This document shows positions 52,339 to 60,891 of a stretch of DNA of 64,000 bases, piece after piece. The DNA is from Limnohabitans sp. T6-5 (lineage in GTDB: Bacteria; Pseudomonadota; Gammaproteobacteria; Burkholderiales; Burkholderiaceae_C). Location: positions 248,001 through 312,000 of the forward strand of contig NZ_NERV01000003.1 of the NCBI RefSeq assembly GCF_003063315.1, in the 5' to 3' direction. The notes beneath the pieces were generated by a model that was not told where the DNA came from, made no database searches, and was given only the letters and a program-made list of their open reading frames with translations. The translations under genes and the position numbers were made by a program. Each line of letters opens with the position of its first letter. Position 1 is the stretch's first letter.

Positions 52339-53616
52339 TCAATACATCATGCGCGCAGGCACCATGACCAGCGCCGGGAACATCACCATCAGGAACATGA
52401 CCACGAACTGCACGCTCATGAAAGGCAGCACACCTCGCGTCACATCGTCCATGCGCATGCGGCCCACACCGGCCACCACGTTGAGCACCGTGCCCACGGG
52501 AGGCGTGACCAGACCGATGGAGTTGTTGATGATGAACAGCACGCCGAAGTAGACCGGGTCAATGCCAGCGGCTTTGACGATGGGCATCAGCACGGGGGTC
52601 AGGATCAGGATCGTTGGGGTCATGTCCATGGCGGTGCCGACCACCATGCACAAGATCATGATGACGAACATCAGCAGTGTGGGTTGGTTGATCAGCGGTT
52701 GCAGCATCTCAACCAGCTGCGCGGGCAAATTGGCCACCGCAATCAACCAGGCCGAGACCATGGCAGCGGCCACCAGGAACATCACCAGGGCGGTGGTCAT
52801 GGCTGCGCGCTCGAACACTTCGTAGAGCTGCTTCCAGTTGAGCTCGCGGTACACCACACCGGCTACAAAAAGGGCGTAGACCGCGGCCACCACAGCGGCT
52901 TCGGTGGGGGTGAACACGCCCATGCGCAAGCCCACCAAAATGATCAGTGGCAGCATCAAGGCCCAGCCAGCGCTGCGCATGGCCGACATCACTTCGGCAA
53001 AAGTTTTGCGTGGAGGCGGTGTCAGGTCTTCTTTGCGCGTGAGGTACCACCAGGTGACCCACAGACCCGCACCCAGCAAGATGCCCGGGAAGATGCCTGC
53101 CAAAAACAGCTTGCTGATCGACACGTTGGCGGCAACGCCAAAAATCACGAAGCCAATCGAGGGTGGAATGACCGGGCCGATCACGCCGCAAGCGGCGATC
53201 AGGCCACCGCTGCGGGCTTTGTCATGCCCCGCTTTGACCATCATGGGCAGCATCAGGGCCGTGAGCGCTGCCGCATCGGCCACAGCCGAACCCGACAAGG
53301 CCGACAGCAAGCAGGCGGCCACAATGGTCACATAGCCGAGGCCACCTCGGATATGGCCCACCAGTGCCATCGCAAAGTCGACGATGCGGCGCGACAGGCC
53401 GCCGGTGTTCATCACTTCGCCCGCCAGCATGAAGAAAGGCACGGCCAAGAGCGGGAAACTGTTGGCACCCTCAATCACGTTGAGCGCGAGAATCTGCGCA
53501 TCAAAAATGTTCATGTGCCACATCAGGGCCACGCCGCAAATGAGCAATGAAAAAGCAATCGGCACACCGAGCGCCATGGCGGCCAGCAAAGAGCCAATGA
53601 AAATGAAAATGGTCAT
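52339..53616 (-). CDS. TRAP transporter large membrane subunit (DctM family)
   Basis: A 425-residue protein with about 12 hydrophobic helices. DctM signatures: PFFMLAGEVMNTGGLSRRIV, LSALSGSAVADAAALTALML, GPVIPPSIGFVIFGVAANVS and MTPTILILTPVLMPIVKAAG. It forms the sodium-coupled carrier with the DctQ subunit 15 bp upstream and uses the binding protein at 55081, possibly also the orphan one at 46554. Confidence 0.95.
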   Translation of the reverse strand: MTIFIFIGSLLAAMALGVPIAFSLLICGVALMWHMNIFDAQILALNVIEGANSFPLLAVPFFMLAGEVMNTGGLSRRIVDFAMALVGHIRGGLGYVTIVAACLLSALSGSAVADAAALTALMLPMMVKAGHDKARSGGLIAACGVIGPVIPPSIGFVIFGVAANVSISKLFLAGIFPGILLGAGLWVTWWYLTRKEDLTPPPRKTFAEVMSAMRSAGWALMLPLIILVGLRMGVFTPTEAAVVAAVYALFVAGVVYRELNWKQLYEVFERAAMTTALVMFLVAAAMVSAWLIAVANLPAQLVEMLQPLINQPTLLMFVIMILCMVVGTAMDMTPTILILTPVLMPIVKAAGIDPVYFGVLFIINNSIGLVTPPVGTVLNVVAGVGRMRMDDVTRGVLPFMSVQFVVMFLMVMFPALVMVPARMMY

Positions 53617-53631
53617 GTTGAGCTCCGGTGC

Positions 53632-54171
53632 TTATCGTTGTGCGGTGGGCAGGTCCAGGGTGTCTTCTTCCGACTCGCGAACGCCGATCAGCTCGGAGTC
53701 CTTGAGCTGGCCCGTGCCCAGTTGCCACATCTTGTAAAGCAGTACTGCGCCACCGATCACGGCTGCAAAAATACCGCAACCGTAAAACAGACCTTCTGAC
53801 AGCTCCATCACCGGGCTCTTGGTCGCAATGTTCATTTCGACAATCTGCCAAGTGCCTTTGGCCAACAAGGCACAGCAAAACAGCATCAGCAAGTTGGCAA
53901 TCACAAAGCAGATTTTTTGGCCGCGCACCGACAGGCGCGAGATCAGGGTGTCGGTGCCCAGGTGGGTACCTTCCCGCATGGCCACCACCGCGCCCATGAA
54001 GGTGATCCAGACGAACAACCAGCGCGAGAGTTCGTCCGAAACAGCCAGCCCCGAGTTGAAGCCGTAGCGCAGCACCACGTTGCCAAAAACGAGGACGACC
54101 ATGATGGCCAGAAAGACCACCATGATGATTTTGATGAGCTTGCAAAGATGGTCTATGAATCGGTCAATCAT
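53632..54171 (-). CDS. TRAP transporter small membrane subunit (DctQ family)
   Basis: A 179-residue protein with four membrane helices; FGNVVLRYGFNSGLAVSDEL SRWLFVWITFMGAVVA-type segment (the conserved Glu-x-x-R-W motif, about residues 46-51) and TDTLISRLS mark DctQ. It directly precedes DctM and follows idnO by 75 bp. Confidence 0.93.
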   Translation of the reverse strand: MIDRFIDHLCKLIKIIMVVFLAIMVVLVFGNVVLRYGFNSGLAVSDELSRWLFVWITFMGAVVAMREGTHLGTDTLISRLSVRGQKICFVIANLLMLFCCALLAKGTWQIVEMNIATKSPVMELSEGLFYGCGIFAAVIGGAVLLYKMWQLGTGQLKDSELIGVRESEEDTLDLPTAQR

Positions 54172-54246
54172 GGGAAGGCCTTTGGGTGTTGATCGAAGGG
54201 GTGTGTGATCATGGAATAAAAGTAAGCTGCAAGGTGATCATTTCGG

Positions 54247-55014
54247 TCACAGCGTGGCGGTGACACCACCGTCCACATACAAAACGTGGCCGTTCATGAA
54301 GCGCGACGCTTCGCTGGCCAAAAAGACAGCGGCACCGCCGAGCTCTTCGACATCGCCCCAGCGGCGGCTCGGGGTGCGGCCGACCAGCCAGGCGGTGAAG
54401 GCCTCGTCTTTGACCAATTTTTCGGTCAGCTCGGTTTTGAAGTAACCCGGGCCCAAGCCGTTGACGTTCAGGCCAAACTGCCCCCAGTCGATGGCCATGC
54501 CTTTGGTCAGCATCTTCACCGCGCCTTTGCTGGCGGTGTAGGGCGCAATGCCGGGCCGCCCCAGTTCGCTTTGCACCGAGCAGATGTTGATGATCTTGCC
54601 TTGGCCGCGCGGGATCATTTTTTGGGCCACGGCTTTGCTGACGAAGTACACGCTGTCCAGGTTGGTCTTCATCAGGGTGTGCCAGTCGTCGTCGACGAAC
54701 TCGTGCAAAGGGCCACGGATCTGCATGCCCGCGTTGTTGACCAGAATGTCAATCGCGCCTTGGGTCTCCAGACCGTCGATGGCCGAACGCACCTCGTCGG
54801 CGTTGGTGACGTCGAATGCGCAAGTGCTGATGGACAGGTTTTCGGCCTGCAAGGCGGCGGCAGCTTGCTGCAGTTTTGCAGCGTTGCGGCCGTTCAAGAC
54901 CACGTGGGCGCCTGCTTGCCCCAAGGCGCGGGCCAGGGCAAAACCGATGCCGCCCGATGATCCGGTGACCAGGGCCCTGCGGCCGTTCAGCTGAAAAGAC
55001 TCAAGAATGCTCAT
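54247..55014 (-). CDS. idnO: Gluconate 5-dehydrogenase-like SDR
   Basis: A 255-residue SDR: TGSSGGIGFALARAL (17-31), NNAGMQIRGPLHEF, catalytic ICSVQSELGRPGIAPYTASK, and a C-terminus of FMNGHVLYVDGGVTATL. The MQIRGPL-type segment is that of IdnO, which reduces 5-keto-D-gluconate to D-gluconate. It sits in one operon with idnD, gnd and the TRAP genes. Confidence 0.88.
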   Translation of the reverse strand: MSILESFQLNGRRALVTGSSGGIGFALARALGQAGAHVVLNGRNAAKLQQAAAALQAENLSISTCAFDVTNADEVRSAIDGLETQGAIDILVNNAGMQIRGPLHEFVDDDWHTLMKTNLDSVYFVSKAVAQKMIPRGQGKIINICSVQSELGRPGIAPYTASKGAVKMLTKGMAIDWGQFGLNVNGLGPGYFKTELTEKLVKDEAFTAWLVGRTPSRRWGDVEELGGAAVFLASEASRFMNGHVLYVDGGVTATL

Positions 55015-55039
55015 GCGAGAAAGCCGGTCGCCCGGCTTG

Positions 55040-55067
55040 AAAAAGTCCCCCTCGGCGTGAGGGGGAC
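55040..55067 (-). terminator. Rho-independent terminator after the dctP gene (minus strand)
   Basis: GTCCCCCTC (55045-55053) and GAGGGGGAC (55059-55067) pair over a 5-nt loop; plus-strand A residues at 55040-55044 are the T-tail on the minus strand. It lies 13 bp after the dctP stop and may cause partial termination, raising binding-protein mRNA relative to downstream idnO and TRAP genes. Confidence 0.85.
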
Positions 55068-55080
55068 GGTGGACAACAAC

Positions 55081-56055
55081 TTACTTGGTGGCTTCGATGG
55101 CGTTGAGCAGGGCGGTGCCATTCTTTTCGCCAAAAGTCTTGGCGATTTCAGCCGAGACGATTTTCTGGAAGGGCGCCATGTCGACGTTCTCGATGACTTG
55201 CATGCCCGACTTCTTCAAGTCCGCCACGACCTTGCCCGCGTTTTGTGCGTTCAGGTTGCGCTGGTAGGTGGCGGCTTCACGGGCCGCGTCCACCACGATC
55301 TTTTGGTAGTTGGCAGGCAGGCTGTCGAACTTGGCCTTGTTCATGGCCACGATGATGGGCGAGTACACGTGGTTGCTCACCGTCAGGTGCTTTTGCACTT
55401 CGTAGAACTTGGACGACCAGGTCACGTTGATGGGGTGCTCTTGCGCGTCAAAAGCGCCCGATTCGAGCGCGGTGTACAGCTCGGCGATCGGCATGGGCGA
55501 GGGGTTCATGCCCAGCAGCTTGAAAGCCTGGATGTGGTAGGGGTTGGGGGTAGATCGGATCTTCAGGCCCTTCAGGTCTTCTGGCTTGGTCACGGGGCGC
55601 TTGTTGTTGGTGAAGGCGCGCCAGCCGTTTTCCCAGTAGGCCAGGCCTTTCATGTTGTGGGGGGCCAATTCGTTGAGCACACCGGTGCCGATGTCGCCGT
55701 CCAGCACATGGTAGGCGTGCTGCGCGTTGCGGAACACAAAGGGCAGCTCCATGGCGGCGGTGTTGGCCACCAGGCCGTTGTAGTTGGACGCGCCACTCGA
55801 CACGATGTCGATGGTGCCGCCGCGCACGCCGTTGATCATGGCGCCGTCGTTGCCCAGTTGGTTGGACGGGAAGACGGTGATTTCGATATCGCCGTTGGTG
55901 CGTTGCTTGACCAGCTCGGCCAGCTTCAGGGCGGCCGCGTGCTGGCCATCGGTGGCGTTGACGGCGTGGCCCATTTTCAGATTGAACTTGGCTGCCAAGG
56001 CGGCCGAGCCGGTGGCCGCGATCAGGCAGGCGAGAAGCAAACGGGAAATTTTCAT
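55081..56055 (-). CDS. TRAP transporter periplasmic binding protein (DctP family)
   Basis: A 324-residue binding protein with signal peptide (KISRLLLACLIAATGSAALA). The mature protein begins KFNLKMGHAVNATDGQHAAA and contains GLAYWENGWRAFTNNKRPVT with the pocket Arg and ESGAFDAQEHPINVTWSSKF. It precedes the DctQM genes on the same strand with a terminator and idnO in between. The ligand is likely a sugar acid such as idonate or gluconate. Confidence 0.93.
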   Translation of the reverse strand: MKISRLLLACLIAATGSAALAAKFNLKMGHAVNATDGQHAAALKLAELVKQRTNGDIEITVFPSNQLGNDGAMINGVRGGTIDIVSSGASNYNGLVANTAAMELPFVFRNAQHAYHVLDGDIGTGVLNELAPHNMKGLAYWENGWRAFTNNKRPVTKPEDLKGLKIRSTPNPYHIQAFKLLGMNPSPMPIAELYTALESGAFDAQEHPINVTWSSKFYEVQKHLTVSNHVYSPIIVAMNKAKFDSLPANYQKIVVDAAREAATYQRNLNAQNAGKVVADLKKSGMQVIENVDMAPFQKIVSAEIAKTFGEKNGTALLNAIEATK

Positions 56056-56104
56056 GGTGTTGTCTCCTGGTTCTAAGGGTCGGTTGAAAAGGTCAGTCGA
56101 AAAC

Positions 56105-56443
56105 TCAATCGGTGGGCAGCGCGTATTCGTCAGCGCTGAAGACGGTGTGAAACACGGTGCCATCGAACATGGCGATCAAATCCTTGGAAACTTCGCGGCT
56201 TTCCATGCGCACCGCCGAGGCCAGCGCAATCTCAATGGATTCGCGGCTGGGGTAGCGCACCGACAGCACCATGCCAAAGTGCGGGTCGGCCACGTCGCTC
56301 TCGACTTGGCGCAGCACGCGCACTTCTTGTGCGCCCGGAAAGCGCGTCCACAGTGGCACCAGTTTTTCGCGGATGTAGCGGTTGAACGCGTCTTCCATGC
56401 CGGGTTTGACGTTCCCTTGGAAGAAAGCACAGCGGATGAACAT
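56105..56443 (-). CDS. Conserved hypothetical protein, small alpha/beta-barrel-like
   Basis: A 112-residue protein: FIRCAFFQGNVKPGMEDAFN at the N-terminus and RVLRQVESDVADPHFGMVLS in the middle suggest a dimeric ferredoxin-like (ABM/EthD type) fold. It sits between gntK and dctP genes in the operon, so may be a regulator or an accessory enzyme for sugar acids. I do not recognise a function. Confidence 0.6.
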   Translation of the reverse strand: MFIRCAFFQGNVKPGMEDAFNRYIREKLVPLWTRFPGAQEVRVLRQVESDVADPHFGMVLSVRYPSRESIEIALASAVRMESREVSKDLIAMFDGTVFHTVFSADEYALPTD

Positions 56444-56461
56444 GAAGAATCCTTTTGAAAA

Positions 56462-56998
56462 TCAGTGAGCAGGGTGCAGGCGAGCAGGCGCTCTGGCCTG
56501 CAAAGCGGCAAGCGCCAGAGCAACCATGTCTTGCACCGGCCCGGTGATAGGCAGGCGGATGACATCGGTCTCATCGGCCTGGGGTTTTTCGAGGGTGCGG
56601 AACTGGCTGTCGAGCAGACCGGCCTGCATGTAGTGGCCCACACGCTGACGCATGCGCTGCTCGATGAGCGCGAATTCGCCATCGAGGAACACAAAGCACA
56701 CATCGCCCGCCTGCGCGCGGATGCGGTCGCGGTAGACCCGCTTGAGCGCTGAACAAGCGACCACGCGACCGGGTGCATCGGCTTGCGCCAGGTAGTCGCC
56801 AATGCGGTCCAACCAGGGCCAGCGGTCGGCATCTTCCAGGGCAATGCCCGCGCGCATCTTGGCCACGCTTTCAGGCAGGTGCAGGTCGTCGCCGTCCACC
56901 ATTTCCAGGCCCAAGCGCTCGCCCAAGGCGGCCGCCATGGTCGACTTGCCGCAACCGGAGACCCCCATGACGATGAGGCGCAAGGGCGTTGTGTTCAT
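56462..56998 (-). CDS. gntK: Gluconokinase
   Basis: A 178-residue P-loop kinase: GVSGCGKSTMAAALGERLG (12-30), DGDDLHLPESVAKMRAGIAL then EDADRWPWL, and CSALKRVYRDRIR. It phosphorylates gluconate to 6-phosphogluconate, feeding gnd (same operon) and edd-eda (21 kb). The next gene upstream is a keto-aldonate reductase-like gene 16 bp away. Confidence 0.95.
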   Translation of the reverse strand: MNTTPLRLIVMGVSGCGKSTMAAALGERLGLEMVDGDDLHLPESVAKMRAGIALEDADRWPWLDRIGDYLAQADAPGRVVACSALKRVYRDRIRAQAGDVCFVFLDGEFALIEQRMRQRVGHYMQAGLLDSQFRTLEKPQADETDVIRLPITGPVQDMVALALAALQARAPARLHPAH

Positions 56999-57014
56999 GA
57001 CGTTTGACCGCAGA

Positions 57015-57983
57015 TCACTTGACCATCGCCGCGCACTCGGGCACGGGGGTGCGCAGGGGGTGGCCCGATGTGCCCGCTTGCATGTTGGCGAATGCCAGAT
57101 CGGCCATGGCCTGGCGTGTTTCTGTGGTGGCGCTGGCCATGTGGGGTGTCAGCACCACGTTGCGCATGGACCAAAGTGCTTCGGGCACGTTCGGCTCGTT
57201 GGCGAACACATCGAGGCCTGCGCCTGCGATGGTGCCGTTTTGAAGGGCCACGATCAGCGCCTCTTCATCGACCACGCTGCCGCGCGCCACGTTGATCAGG
57301 AAGCCGCGTGGGCCCAGGGCCTGCAGCACCTCTGCGTTGATCAGGTGCTTGGTGCCTGCGCCCCCGGGCGTGATGACCACCAGAAAGTCCACGTTCGCCG
57401 CCAACTCGGTTGGCGTTGCAAAGAACTTGAAACCGGAATCGGTCTTCTCGGTGCGAGCGGTGTAGGCGATCGACATGCCAAAACCACGGGCACGCTGGGC
57501 AATGGCTTTGCCAATGCGGCCCAGGCCCACGATGCCCAGGCGCGCGCCTGACACCTTGCGCCCCAAGGCGATGGGGCCGTTGGGCCATTGGCCTGTGCGC
57601 ACAAACTGGTCCGCTTGCGGGATGGTGCGGCCCACCGACAGCACCAGGCCCATGGCCAGATCGGCCACGTCGTCGGTCAGCACATCGGGCGTGTGGGTGA
57701 CGGGAATGCCGTGCTCGATGGCCGCCGCCACATCCACGCCGTCGTAACCCACGCCAAACACCGACACCACCTTGGCGTTGGGCACTTGCGCCAGCAGGCT
57801 GCGCGGCACGCTGGCCTCGCCTGTGCCAGCCACGCCCACGATGCGCGGGGCGAGCGCCGCAAATGCGGCCGGGTCGGTGATGTGGGTGCGGTCGTGCACG
57901 GTGTAGACCGACTCCAGCGCTTGTTGGTAGAAGGGATGGAGCTTGGCCACAGCCAGCACATCGGGTTTGAGCACGTCAATCAC
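57015..57983 (-). CDS. 2-hydroxyacid dehydrogenase, 2-ketogluconate reductase (GhrB)-like
   Basis: A 322-residue D-isomer-specific 2-hydroxyacid dehydrogenase: NAD-binding GIVGLGRIGKAIAQRARGF, catalytic Arg in INVARGSVVDEEAL, Glu in VFANEP and His in VVLTPHMASATTETR. Several members reduce 2-ketogluconate to gluconate, fitting the operon. The start is uncertain: GTG 57983 (translated Met-Ile-Asp-Val) fits best because the perfect palindrome upstream (58002-58021) stays non-coding. First gene of the operon, divergent from the LacI gene. Confidence 0.85.
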   Translation of the reverse strand: MIDVLKPDVLAVAKLHPFYQQALESVYTVHDRTHITDPAAFAALAPRIVGVAGTGEASVPRSLLAQVPNAKVVSVFGVGYDGVDVAAAIEHGIPVTHTPDVLTDDVADLAMGLVLSVGRTIPQADQFVRTGQWPNGPIALGRKVSGARLGIVGLGRIGKAIAQRARGFGMSIAYTARTEKTDSGFKFFATPTELAANVDFLVVITPGGAGTKHLINAEVLQALGPRGFLINVARGSVVDEEALIVALQNGTIAGAGLDVFANEPNVPEALWSMRNVVLTPHMASATTETRQAMADLAFANMQAGTSGHPLRTPVPECAAMVK

Positions 57984-58001
57984 TCCAGTCAAAAAACAGA
58001 T

Positions 58002-58021
58002 TTTGGACAGCGCTGTCCAAA
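58002..58021. promoter_or_regulatory. Perfect 20-bp palindrome, LacI-family operator candidate 1
   Basis: TTTGGACAGCGCTGTCCAAA is a perfect palindrome centred on GCGC, 19 bp from the 57983 start. It matches the even-numbered, central-CG style of LacI-family operators. Related to the degenerate copy at 58112. Confidence 0.75.
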
Positions 58022-58111
58022 CCAATCAAAAAAAAGCGTGAACGAAAAAATTCAATTTTTTAAAGAGAATCGGGGTTTTCCACGATTTCTCAGAATCTTC
58101 GTCCAAAATAT

Positions 58112-58129
58112 TGGGACAGCGCTATCCTA
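58112..58129. promoter_or_regulatory. Degenerate LacI-family operator candidate 2
   Basis: TGGGACAGCGCTATCCTA shares the GGACAGCGCT core with the palindrome at 58002 and differs by one mismatch and one wobble pair. It lies 36 bp before the LacI TTG start. Centres are about 109 bp apart. Confidence 0.65.
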
Positions 58130-58165
58130 TCGGCTGCTGAATTGAATTCTTCTCCGGATTAACCC

Positions 58166-59221
58166 TTGTCCAACGCCACATCGTCATCCTCCAAGGCCGT
58201 CAAAAGCCTGCGCGCTACAGGTCGCATCACCTTGAGTGATGTGGCCCGTGCGGCTGGAGTCAGCCCCAGCACCGTGTCGCGGGCGCTGCGCGGTGAAAGG
58301 GCGGTGGACCCAGCCCTGATCGAGCGCGTGCAAGTGGTCTCCAGCAAGCTGGGCTATGTGCCCGACCCGGCTGCCCGTGCATTGGCTTCGCAGCGCAGTG
58401 ACCACGTCGCGATCCTGATTCCTCTCTTGTCCAATGCCCTGTTTGTGGACCTGCTTGACGCAGCGCAAAAGACGCTTCGCGCCGCAGGCTTTCAAACGCT
58501 GATGGGCGTGACCCATTACGACGCCAGCGAAGAAGAACAACTGCTGCGCGAACAACTGTTGCACCGTCCAGCGGGTTTGCTGGTGACGGGGCTGGACCAC
58601 AACCCCGTCACACGCAAGCTCATGGAGAGCAGTCAAGTGCCCTGTGTGCACCTGATGGATTTGCCTGCTGCGGATCGGGATGCCGCACCTTATTGCGTGG
58701 GTTTCCGCCAGACCGATGCGGGGGCCGCGATGACGCGGCATTTGTTGCAGACCGGGCGCAAGCGCATCGCGTTTGCCGCCGCGCAGTTGGACCCGCGTGT
58801 CATGCAACGCCTGTACGGCTGGCGCAGCGCCTTGCAAGAGGCGGGCGTTTATGAACCCACGTTGGAATTTTTGAACCCCGCACCTTCATCGCTGGCCTTG
58901 GGGGGTGTTTTGTTTGAGCAAATCATGCAGCAGCGCCCCGCTGTGGACGCGATCTTTTTTTGCAACGATGACTTGGCGCAAGGTGCCCTGATGGCCGCAC
59001 TGCGCTTGGGTATTGGCGTGCCTTCGCAAGTGGCCATCGCCGGTTTCAACGACCTGACCGGAAGTGACCAAATGCTGCCAACGCTCACCACCGTGCGCAC
59101 CCCCCGCGCCCAAATTGGTGAGGCGGCAGCCCACATGTTGCTGAGCCTGATGCGAGGTGAAGCGCCTGCCGCACCGCAATTGGACCTGGGCTTTGAAATC
59201 GTGCAGCGACAAAGCACCTGA
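58166..59221 (+). CDS. LacI-family transcriptional regulator (GntR-like), TTG start
   Basis: A 351-residue regulator: N-terminal HTH ITLSDVARAAGVSPSTVSRA then LRGERAVDPALIERV (about 21-55), hinge AARALAS and a periplasmic-binding-like sensor (VAILIPLLSNALFVDLLDAA; CNDDLAQGALMAALRLGIGV). No ATG lies near the start; TTG 58166, preceded by CCGGA, is the best choice. It is divergent from the gluconate/idonate operon and probably represses it through the two operators. Confidence 0.9.
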   Translation: MSNATSSSSKAVKSLRATGRITLSDVARAAGVSPSTVSRALRGERAVDPALIERVQVVSSKLGYVPDPAARALASQRSDHVAILIPLLSNALFVDLLDAAQKTLRAAGFQTLMGVTHYDASEEEQLLREQLLHRPAGLLVTGLDHNPVTRKLMESSQVPCVHLMDLPAADRDAAPYCVGFRQTDAGAAMTRHLLQTGRKRIAFAAAQLDPRVMQRLYGWRSALQEAGVYEPTLEFLNPAPSSLALGGVLFEQIMQQRPAVDAIFFCNDDLAQGALMAALRLGIGVPSQVAIAGFNDLTGSDQMLPTLTTVRTPRAQIGEAAAHMLLSLMRGEAPAAPQLDLGFEIVQRQST

Positions 59222-59244
59222 AATGCTTGGATGTGCGTATCAGT

Positions 59245-59766
59245 GACCTGCGACCTTATAGGTCGGCACTCAATGAGTCCGACGTGGTGCGCATGCCCGT
59301 GCTGTGCGTCACGCCGATGGCGGTGTGCCAGCACATGTCGAGGTCTTCGACCACCGACCTACAAAATCCGCGACCTCGCAGGTCGGCACTCGAAGAGTCC
59401 GACGTGACGTGCGTGCCCGTGCTGTGCGTCACGCCGAAGTCGGTGTGTCCGCATCTGTCGGGGTCTTCGACCACCGACCTACGAAATTCGTGACCTTGTA
59501 GGTCGGCACTCGAAGAGTCCGACGTGGTGCGCATGCCATTGCTGTGCGTCACGCCGAAGTCGGTGTATCAGCACATGTCGGGGTCTTCGACCACCGACCT
59601 ACGAAATCCGTGACCTCGCAGGTCGGCACTCGAAGAGTCCGACGTGGTGCGCATGCCATTGCTGTGCGTCACGCCGAAGTCGGTGTATCAGCACATGTCG
59701 GGGTCTTCGACCACCGACCTACGAAATCCGTGACCTTGTAGGTCGGCACTCGAAGAGTCCGACTTG
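59245..59766. repeat. Tandem array of a 120-bp unit with a 73-nt palindromic hairpin, about 4.4 copies
   Basis: Exact 120-bp period. Complete hairpins at 59334-59406, 59454-59526, 59574-59646 and 59694-59766; the first unit keeps only the right arm. Arms are CATGTCGGGGTCTTCGA with CCGACCTAC on the left and GTAGGTCGG or GCAGGTCGG with TCGAAGAGTCCGAC on the right. Spacers 59521-59580 and 59641-59700 are identical, indicating recent duplication. It lies between lacI and the hydroxyacid dehydrogenase gene, which converge. Same family as 17934-18250 and 23584-23652. Confidence 0.95.
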
Positions 59767-59776
59767 GTTCCAAAAT

Positions 59777-60766
59777 TTACTGAGGCCCGTGCAGTACGTT
59801 GATCAGCGCCTCGCCCCGGCTCAAACGACCGATGTTTTCGGCCAATGTCTCCTGACGGCGGCGCACCGTGCCTGCTGTCCAGCCTGACATATGGGGTGTC
59901 ATGAGTACGTTGTCCAGAGACGCGAAATCAAACTGCGAAGGCGCGCATTCGGGCTGCGTGGGCGTGGGGTACTGGTACCAGGTGTCGATCACCGCGCCAC
60001 CAATCTGGCGAGTCTTCAACGCGTCGTACAAAGCTTTCTCATCGATCACCGCGCCGCGTCCCACATTCATCAGCAACGCATCCGGCCGCATGGCAGCGAT
60101 GGCTTTGGCGTCCACCAGGCCTTGTGTGTTGGCTGTCAAAGGCAGGCTCACCACCACCGCATCGCAAGAGCCCATGAAAACGTGCAGACCATCGAGCGTC
60201 CAGCTGCGGTCCACCAGTGGGTGTGTGATGGGGCTGCGGTTGGCCACATGCACCCGCATGCCCATGGCCTTGGCGCGTTGGGCGACCGTCTGGGCGATGT
60301 GGCCAAAACCCACCAGGCCCAAAGTCTGTGAACCCAACTCGGTGCGCAAAGCCGTGGGGCGCCCGGCCCAATAGGTCCAGCGTTGCTGGCGCAAATCCTG
60401 GTCGGCTCGCGCCAGTGGCACATGGCGCATGAGCAGGGCGGCGATCACGTACTCGGCAATCGCGTTTTCATGGCCAAAACAATTGGCCAGCGTGCACTGC
60501 GCGGGCAAGAGCGCGGTGTTGACCGCATCGGTGCCCGCAGCCGGGGCATGAAACAACCGGGCCTTCAGAGGCTGGGGCATGTCCGCATTCAGTTTGATGC
60601 CGATGACCACATCGGCACTTTCGTAGTGCGCGAGTTCACCGGTTTGGTCGAGTGCATCACTCAGGTCCAGCACCTGGTGTTGCGGCGCGATCAGGCTTTC
60701 AAAACCCTGGCGGAAATTGGCCGCGTTCTGGCCGTGGAAGACGATTTTCAACGGGGAGTTGCGCAT
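59777..60766 (-). CDS. D-isomer-specific 2-hydroxyacid dehydrogenase family protein
   Basis: A 329-residue protein: NAD-binding GLVGFGHIAQTVAQRAKAMG, catalytic Arg in MNVGRGAVIDEKALYDAL, a downstream acidic Asp in GGAVIDTWYQYPTPTQPECA and His in MTPHMSGWTAGTVRRRQE. Divergent from other hydroxyacid dehydrogenases in the window, it probably reduces a 2-keto sugar acid. ATG 60766 (MRNSPLK) chosen; longer frame adds atypical residues. Divergent from the cupin gene. Confidence 0.85.
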   Translation of the reverse strand: MRNSPLKIVFHGQNAANFRQGFESLIAPQHQVLDLSDALDQTGELAHYESADVVIGIKLNADMPQPLKARLFHAPAAGTDAVNTALLPAQCTLANCFGHENAIAEYVIAALLMRHVPLARADQDLRQQRWTYWAGRPTALRTELGSQTLGLVGFGHIAQTVAQRAKAMGMRVHVANRSPITHPLVDRSWTLDGLHVFMGSCDAVVVSLPLTANTQGLVDAKAIAAMRPDALLMNVGRGAVIDEKALYDALKTRQIGGAVIDTWYQYPTPTQPECAPSQFDFASLDNVLMTPHMSGWTAGTVRRRQETLAENIGRLSRGEALINVLHGPQ

Positions 60767-60891
60767 GGTGTCTCGAGTTGTTGGTGAGCGGCAGGTCAAG
60801 GCCTGGATTGGGCGCCACTATGCCAGAAGCGACCAAAATGCCTGTTGACTCGGCGACAATCGGGCCTTTCATCTTTGCTCAAACAGCTGCC

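Noticed and set aside
50890..53550. Long plus-strand frame (886 codons) antisense to the SDR, idnD and dctM genes
   Set aside because: It has high His/Gln/Asp content typical of antisense frames; the minus-strand genes are recognisable.
59245..59766. Possible CRISPR array
   Set aside because: The unit is 120 bp with near-identical spacers and long palindromic arms; no Cas genes and no unique spacers.
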